DNA of 64,000 nucleotides, from positions 2,124,186-2,188,185 of the forward strand of contig JABBOT010000017.1 of the NCBI GenBank assembly GCA_016165875.1. Reading direction: 5' to 3'. Positions within the stretch are counted from its first letter, which is position 1; every line of letters starts with the position of its first letter. A program made the position numbers and the translations under genes. The notes under the pieces were generated by a model. That model made no database searches and was not told the DNA's origin. It saw only the letters and a program-made list of their open reading frames with translations. Positions 58,369 through 64,000 of the stretch are shown piece after piece. This DNA is from Acanthopleura granulata (Eukaryota; Mollusca; Polyplacophora; Chitonida; Chitonidae).

Positions 58369-59300
58369 CTTCTTCGTTCGCACAGGCCGTCGTCAATTTT
58401 CGATAATATAGCCGAACATAATTGAACGAGGGCTGAACGGTCATGCTCGACACGGGTAGGCTTTACAGACAAGTACTGCTCAGCATTTCTCTGTAGCAGG
58501 ATGTGCCGGTATTGAACACTGCAAACCCGCACGCTTGTCTGTTCGACTGCAGCCCGGCTCGCCCGCCTCCGCCTGCAGTTGTACCAGCTGTGTTATTGTC
58601 CACGGTCACAATGGATCGGACTACTCGGACGGTCCCACCTGCTTAACCAGCGGTATTACAAAGCAGGGCAGGACGCCATGGCCGAGCCACCACATACAGC
58701 CTCCCAAGACCTGGCTGTTGACGGGGATGCGGACATGGCCCTTATCTCCAGCATTAAGACTGGCCAAAAAACGCATTCCTACTAGCACTGGCGAATCAAG
58801 TCGATAGTTCCAAGTCCCCCGTTTGTTCACAAATGTCACCGGTATATAGTGTCCGGATCGTCCGGGAGGCCAATACCGAGCGGTAATAACCGGAAATCAA
58901 GCCCAACCTGTTGGTCGGCGGGTTATCTGGGGAAAGACAGCAAAGGAAAGATCATTTAGTAATCCCGTTGTACACATTTTGTCCACGCCGACACAAGGTG
59001 ATTGTGTCTCAACGTAAGCGCGCGTGGCTCTAAATCAAGAGAGGCTACCAAGGAGCCGGCTTCTCGATCAGTTCGTACGGATAGAGCCTATTGCATACGT
59101 CAATACGGCAGTGACTAGAAAACAGTGCGGAGGAATGCGGTCACTACCCTGCGGACCGCCGTCAGCTTTCTCTTACCGCACAGATAATAGAAGCTCGTTA
59201 TTCGGCTGTCACCCTCCGCGCCGCGCGCAAGCCTGGAAATTGTCCGCATAACATCAGGCTGGAGACAGTGTTCAATAGCATATGGACGGTCCAAGATCTG
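58369..59300 (-). promoter_or_regulatory. Upstream / 5' UTR and probable promoter region of the CNG channel gene
   Basis: This stretch upstream of the CNG start is clearly richer in G, C and CpG than the surrounding intergenic DNA, mainly 58540-58800 and 59020-59240. It contains a CCAAT element near 58870 and an in-frame stop (58393-58395) just above the start codon. I see no convincing TATA box or other upstream exon. A short plus-strand ATG frame (58678-58788) lies here head-to-head with the channel; see findings. The promoter role is inferred from position and composition only. Confidence 0.4.
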
Positions 59301-61660
59301 TTCACAGCACTAGCGAGAGCTTCTCCTGACACTCTACCCTACCGTCTGATAGCTAGGACGCATTTCTGGGAAGATTCTGAGAAACAAACAACAACAACCT
59401 ACACATTGTTGGGTGTTCTTTTTTATTGCTTGTTGTTTCTGTACTAAAAATGTCAGAGTTGAGCAAATCATTTGCCAGCATCGAGACACTGGATTGTAAT
59501 GATTTGCCTGAGATACTGTGTTCGAGTTTCCGTAAAGGGCGACGATCTCTTGGTCGTGGCCATTGCTTTCTCTCGCTGTGCACTTCACTCTTTCAGGCTC
59601 CAGCAAGCCCTGTGCTCCTGGCGCGGTCTACAAGAGAACTGGGGCTTTCCAAGGCCTAATGCATAATGCATGTTTAGTTAAACGTGTTTTTTGGTTTATC
59701 AACGACTTTAAGTCCATCGAGGGATGGGCTAGTGATTCCCTTACTCAATTATCAACTGCGCCAAGCTTTATGTGGATTTATCTATACCCAGTACTACATA
59801 TTCCTCAAAAATACAGCTTGATGGATTGCTTTAAACCAGTTCGTGAAACGTACCGAAAGCAAACATCCACGTGCATCGACAGCCTATTTAAACCACACTA
59901 TTTCGCAAAAATGGTTTATTTCTACGTGACTAGTCACGTTCTTGATAATCCAGTGGTAAGTTATTGTTTGATATCCCCTCATAGGCTATGCATCAAGTGT
60001 TGAACACAGTATTTTCAAAAACATATCTTCAGTCTTAGAATTTAGGAAAGAAACATTGGGAAGGGGATTTGTGCGTATCGATTGTGTATCTTTTTTTGTA
60101 TTCGCCTCTCCTTCAGTTACGTAACGTAATTTATGTAGAGTCTATTTAAAACGGGTCGATTTATGCAATGCTGTATATCACCATAGGGTTGTGTGAAAAC
60201 CCAGTTTAGACGAAAAAAGGAAGAAAAAACCTCTCACAAATGAACTCAGCACTACCCTACAGCGAAATTTCAAACGCAGCGTAAAAACCTACCTGTTAAA
60301 ATGACTGTAGGCTATGTTGTCGGAGTGTTAACCCAACAGATAATGCTGCTAAGAACCATAATGTTATATTTAACAGATATAGAACGGATTGCCAAGGCTA
60401 GCAGTATGTGTAAAGAATCCAATGCAATAGTAAAATGTGTTTGAAACCAAATATTATGTGCAGACGTGCCTTCGAGTAATTGCCCTGTAAAACTGACCAC
60501 CTGTCGAGTTGATTTATTTACTTTAATTGTTTTTAAGATCATATACATGTATGTATATTCATAGATAACAGAGATTACATGGAATTTGGAGGAAACAGAT
60601 GTGCATGGAACAAACTACTGCCCTTTGAAAGCCACATAAGGCACATGTAATTGATAAATAAATAATCAATTGCCAAGTAAATACCCTTCAGCAGGGCGTT
60701 AAAGCAATAAATAAATAAATAAAATCATCGAAGCTAACAGTCAAATGGGAAATAGCTACCTGCAGTAAAAAATAAAGTTAATAATTAGAAACTCAATGAA
60801 ACCATAAACTATGTCTTAATGAATCAGACACATTACGTGGTAAAGGACGGCAAAGGAATCCCGGTTAATGCGAAGATGCGGCTGTTTCAGTGCCATGAAT
60901 TTGCTAGCACGTTGTGTTAGGGCTGTGCCTTGTGCATACAGTTTAATATCTAATTAAGACAGGGAACTTCAAGCCGAGTCAAACAATGATTGCTCTCTGT
61001 CCGCCACCACATAGGTCTGCTGATTCTATTACAAGCGGTAAACATCAGAACCGAGCAGGCTAATATAGGAACTTGTGTATCTTCCCCGTTGTTTGTACAG
61101 TCTGACTTCCAATAGAGTCTGCCGTGGATAGGTTCTTCTGATATTTACAGTGAGTATTAGAACCTGAGACAAGAGGACCTGCTGTTCTTGATCGGACGGA
61201 ACGCACTTCTGTTTATTACCTAAAATTCTGGCGAAAAGGTATTGTTAGGGGCAAATAAATGTCATAATTGTTTAAACTTTTTTGTGTGCTGATACGTTTT
61301 CAATGTGGGACATCCTATTGCTTTCCAACAGTGCTCAGAAGAGCATTTCTATGATCAACACATATCCCAGAAGCAGGAAAGTGAGCGTCTAATGGACAAA
61401 ACTTTAGGTCATTTACAGAATATGATATACAAAGTGTGAAAATATACCTTCAGATAGATAGGTAGATTTGCCAGTCAACATATCTACGGATTTTGTGACT
61501 GATTGGTGGGTGGGTTATTTTTGTATTTAGTGGATATTGGGGATTGTTACGTTAAAAGTCTAACTCCTTGGCTAAAGATAACTATTGGCGCATGGCTTGA
61601 CGGAGAAAGGGCGCGTGATGGCTAACTATTAGTTCCTGACGGGAACTCTTCCAAACGAGG
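59301..61660. other. Intergenic, no gene recognised
   Basis: Possible SINE tail remnants near 60645-60725 (CAGCAGGGCGTTAAAGCAAT then AATAAATAAATAAA). The 146-codon plus frame at 59563-60003 is not recognisable. Confidence 0.5.
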
Positions 61661-61744
61661 CATTAAGTCATCCGAACGATACATGATGTCATCTGAGTGA
61701 GATATTACATCGAACGAACGCGATATTATGTCGAACGAACATGA
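61661..61744 (+). repeat. 21-bp tandem array, four units of different age
   Basis: Units at 61661, 61682, 61703 and 61724, each exactly 21 bases. The last two are close (ATCGAACGAACGCGA and GTCGAACGAACATGA); the first two keep the GTCATC and CGA-type core. Confidence 0.85.
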
Positions 61745-62345
61745 AAATTGCTTTCTTATTTTATGTGACACTATTACGGCACTTCACTTTCGGACCACTG
61801 TGAAAGGAGACCGGGAGGAAAGATTTTAACTGTATGACTGTGCAGTGCAGCGTGAATTCACTTTGAATTCAACAGTTATCACGTGGTTAGATAAAAAAGA
61901 GCATAGAGTTATATGTCTATCTCTTCCGTTTTATTTTTTATTTGATATCAAACCCAATCAACGAACAGGCATCGCCGGGGTTCGAACTACGACGAATAAC
62001 TGGGGAGAGCAGCGTCAGCTCTCTTAAAGTATTTTCAGTGCAGAATTTACCCATGTTATGTGCGAGCACATCACGCGGGGTTTGATCTACATAACCTGCT
62101 TCATATTTCCTATACACAACCAATCGATACGGATATGACGAGTGACACCTATTATATGAGCGCGTCGGTGCGGTTCTATTAGAAATCAATGGGTACGGAG
62201 TAGCGGTTAGCGTGTCTGCACGATTTACCGGCACACTTACCGTTACCGCAGACTCAGATTACGTAACCAGAAAACACACAGGTGTGCCAAGGATTGAACG
62301 TGCCTTAGATTTCACCGTCGTCACTGATTAAAGCTTTCACCAGCA
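61745..62345. repeat. Possible tRNA-like SINE pieces
   Basis: GGGGTTCGAACTAC (61977-61990) is B-box-like, GTAGCGGTTAGCGTGTCTGC (62199-62218) is A-box-like on the plus strand, and CAAGGATTGAACG (62289-62301) is B-box-like on the minus strand. None pair into a complete head. Confidence 0.3.
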
Positions 62346-62789
62346 TTCCAACTCTAATTAATAAGTTCTCAAGACCGGAGGGTGTGAACAAATTACACCT
62401 GAACTTACCCTCTCACAGAACAGGGCGTGCTTGTTTGAATTTCATACATCTGTGTTCGTGTTGGAACACACATATGGCGCTGCATAACTATTTACCGATG
62501 ATCCAATTAGGGCGATTGGAGCCTACACGACACCGCGTGCAAAGGAAATTTTGTTGGAACAAAGGATGATATCAAATGTACAACTTGAGATTTCACCGAC
62601 CGAACTTTCCACAGCCCTTGGCCTCTAGCCCCAGGTTAAGTGGAAATAAAATCGGTTTCAAGCACATGACCACCACCACGTATAACTCCAAAACTATTCA
62701 ATAGAGCGTTAAACAGCATTCAAAGTGAGGAACAACATAGATAGGTAAGAAGTACATGTATAACCCTCGATCAGGGAATCGGGTAATTT

Positions 62790-62960
62790 CAAAGACTGTA
62801 AAATGGTAAATGTTGCTGCCTCGTTTGGCACTCACCACTGAGATGTTAGACCTAATAAACAGGGCTGATCGGCCCGGTGTCAGTATAAGTGGGGTGTTAT
62901 GCATGGTGTCTTCGGCATGGTGTTCCAGTGGCAGCAGAAACATAGTGGCATGAACTCTCC
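62790..62960 (+). repeat. Mollusc-type dispersed repeat, single copy here
   Basis: CCCGGTGTCAGTATAAGTGG, GTGTCTTCGGCATGGTGTTC, CAGTGGCAGCAGAAACATAG. I recall this wording (GGTGTCTTCGGCATGATGC...CAGTGG) from many bivalve loci. No second copy in the window, so the call rests on memory. Confidence 0.5.
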
Positions 62961-63018
62961 CTTCTTCACGAAACAAAAGTGTGCATACATTCTAAGGGCA
63001 CCCCCCACCACCATCGTT

Positions 63019-63069
63019 GTTTAACTGAAGAGCAGTTAAACACTTCAGTTAACTGAAGAGCAGTTAAAC
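63019..63069. repeat. Tandem pair of small hairpins
   Basis: GTTTAACTG AAGAG CAGTTAAAC (63019-63041) is a perfect 9-bp stem with a 5-base loop. A second, GTTAACTG AAGAG CAGTTAAAC (63048-63069), follows 6 bases later. Confidence 0.93.
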
Positions 63070-64000
63070 ACGACGTGAAAACCTAAGCATACATTCATAT
63101 ACCTGTGTAATCCAGCGCGCTATACATGAGTGCATTTTAATCCATAACGCATGGTCATATATAAAGGAACAAGATGGAATAAAGCGATTGCAGCATCACA
63201 TCTGAGCAAATTAAAGCTAGTTGCATCACGCATCCGCAATTAACCTCTAGAGTTTCATAAAGTCTTGGTAAATCCTCCGTAATTAAATCTGATTGAATCA
63301 TTGTACCAGTATTCTGTAGCTGTGCTTGCATACATACAGCTAAGTTTTAATGCTGGTAAATGTTCTGCTTTCAGTCAAACGGGGCGCTCTTCTTCACTGT
63401 CTGGAAACAAACAAGTAAAAAAATTCGATTGTCATAATTCTGCGCTTACACAATCTGTCAAAATAAACCGCTAGCAATAAATACTTTTTCAGTGAAGATT
63501 TTTTAAGCTGGTTTTTGAGCAGAGTAACGCGGCAAAAGCCAGCTGTGTTTTCCTTTGCTCGTTATGCTAATCACCGCCATTTGGGTTTGCACGCGAACGC
63601 AAAATAACAGGCTTATAGTGCCAGCCAACCAATCAGTGTCAAGATAAATCGGTGGTACGGTCTATAATCACACAATGGTTGCCCTTCCGTCAGTACACAG
63701 CCATTGTGCTCCGGAGAAGGAAAAAGTGCGTGACACGGACTGACAAGGGCATACAATAAAAAATGCCTCAACTCGTAATCAGCTAATCTCCACTTTGTTG
63801 GTGATTAGCTGAACGGATTGCCCCGTAAGAAAAATCGATCTGATTATCAAGGTAACGCCTTGCCCGAGGATTAGTCTGAAGATGGTCCACTGGTGAAATT
63901 AATAATTCAACATCCGGATCTTTTGATAAGACAAACTACATCATGTCAGTACATGTCTAGAGGCTCGAAACATAACCAACCCAAGGAAATCCCCGCATCT
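63070..64000. other. Intergenic, no gene recognised
   Basis: A GC-richer patch with a CCAAT element occurs at 63550-63720. No exon recognised. Confidence 0.5.

Noticed and set aside
58369..58383. Five extra codons upstream of the CNG ATG (GTG start)
   Set aside because: GTG is not a normal start in animal nuclear genes; the ATG at 58368 has a good context and an in-frame stop lies just upstream.
9080..61744. CRISPR-like arrays
   Set aside because: The regular arrays (29, 48, 89 bp) have no conserved-repeat/variable-spacer structure; whole units are repeated. The DNA is animal.

Overview
This window looks like animal, probably molluscan, nuclear DNA. It is AT-rich (roughly 40% GC by eye), with almost no long open frames, long (TA)n microsatellites and many dispersed repeats. 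The commonest repeat has a tail reading 'ACGGCGTAAAACACCAATCAA' plus TAAA repeats, with an upstream core of the type 'GGATGGTCGTGGGTTTCCCC'. From memory this is a very common interspersed element in bivalve and other mollusc genomes, probably a tRNA-headed SINE of the V-SINE type; I could not check this against a library.

Only one protein-coding exon is secure: 57012-58368 on the minus strand. It encodes the N-terminus and transmembrane core (S1 to S6, with the S4 sensor and the pore) of a cyclic-nucleotide-gated (CNG) cation channel subunit. It ends at a clean GTAAGG splice donor right after S6. The C-linker and cyclic-nucleotide-binding domain must lie on downstream exons (lower coordinates); I found none of them in the window. 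The pore lacks the selectivity Glu and reads VGGLPSP, which resembles modulatory beta-type subunits. A GC-richer 5' region (about 58.4-59.3 kb) precedes it.

The rest is non-coding repeat landscape. By region: 0-5 kb, little besides a SINE and a TA tract; 5.6-10.4 kb, several pairs of old direct duplications and a decayed tandem array around the motif ATGACGCA; 16-21 kb, SINE pieces, a decayed array at 18.4-18.8 kb and an 82-bp TA tract; 26-29 kb, a repeat cluster containing two dispersed families; 33-35 kb, a possible MITE and a striking 29-bp array whose period is kept although its sequence has diverged strongly; 38-42 kb, three more tandem arrays of 48, 33 and about 34 bp; 47.4-48.6 kb, a nest of SINEs and a second dispersed family; 51.8-52.3 kb, a foldback hairpin attached to the second copy of a 400-bp family; 53.36-53.8 kb, five nearly identical 89-bp repeats, probably inside a CNG intron; 61-63 kb, a 21-bp array and another mollusc-type repeat.

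The main biological pattern is the number of independent tandem arrays of very different ages (at least eight in 64 kb), alongside dispersed families seen two or three times. No complete gene, RNA gene, CRISPR or operon is present. A few ATG-plus-donor candidates for first exons (46.27, 42.99 and 3.82 kb) are given with low confidence.
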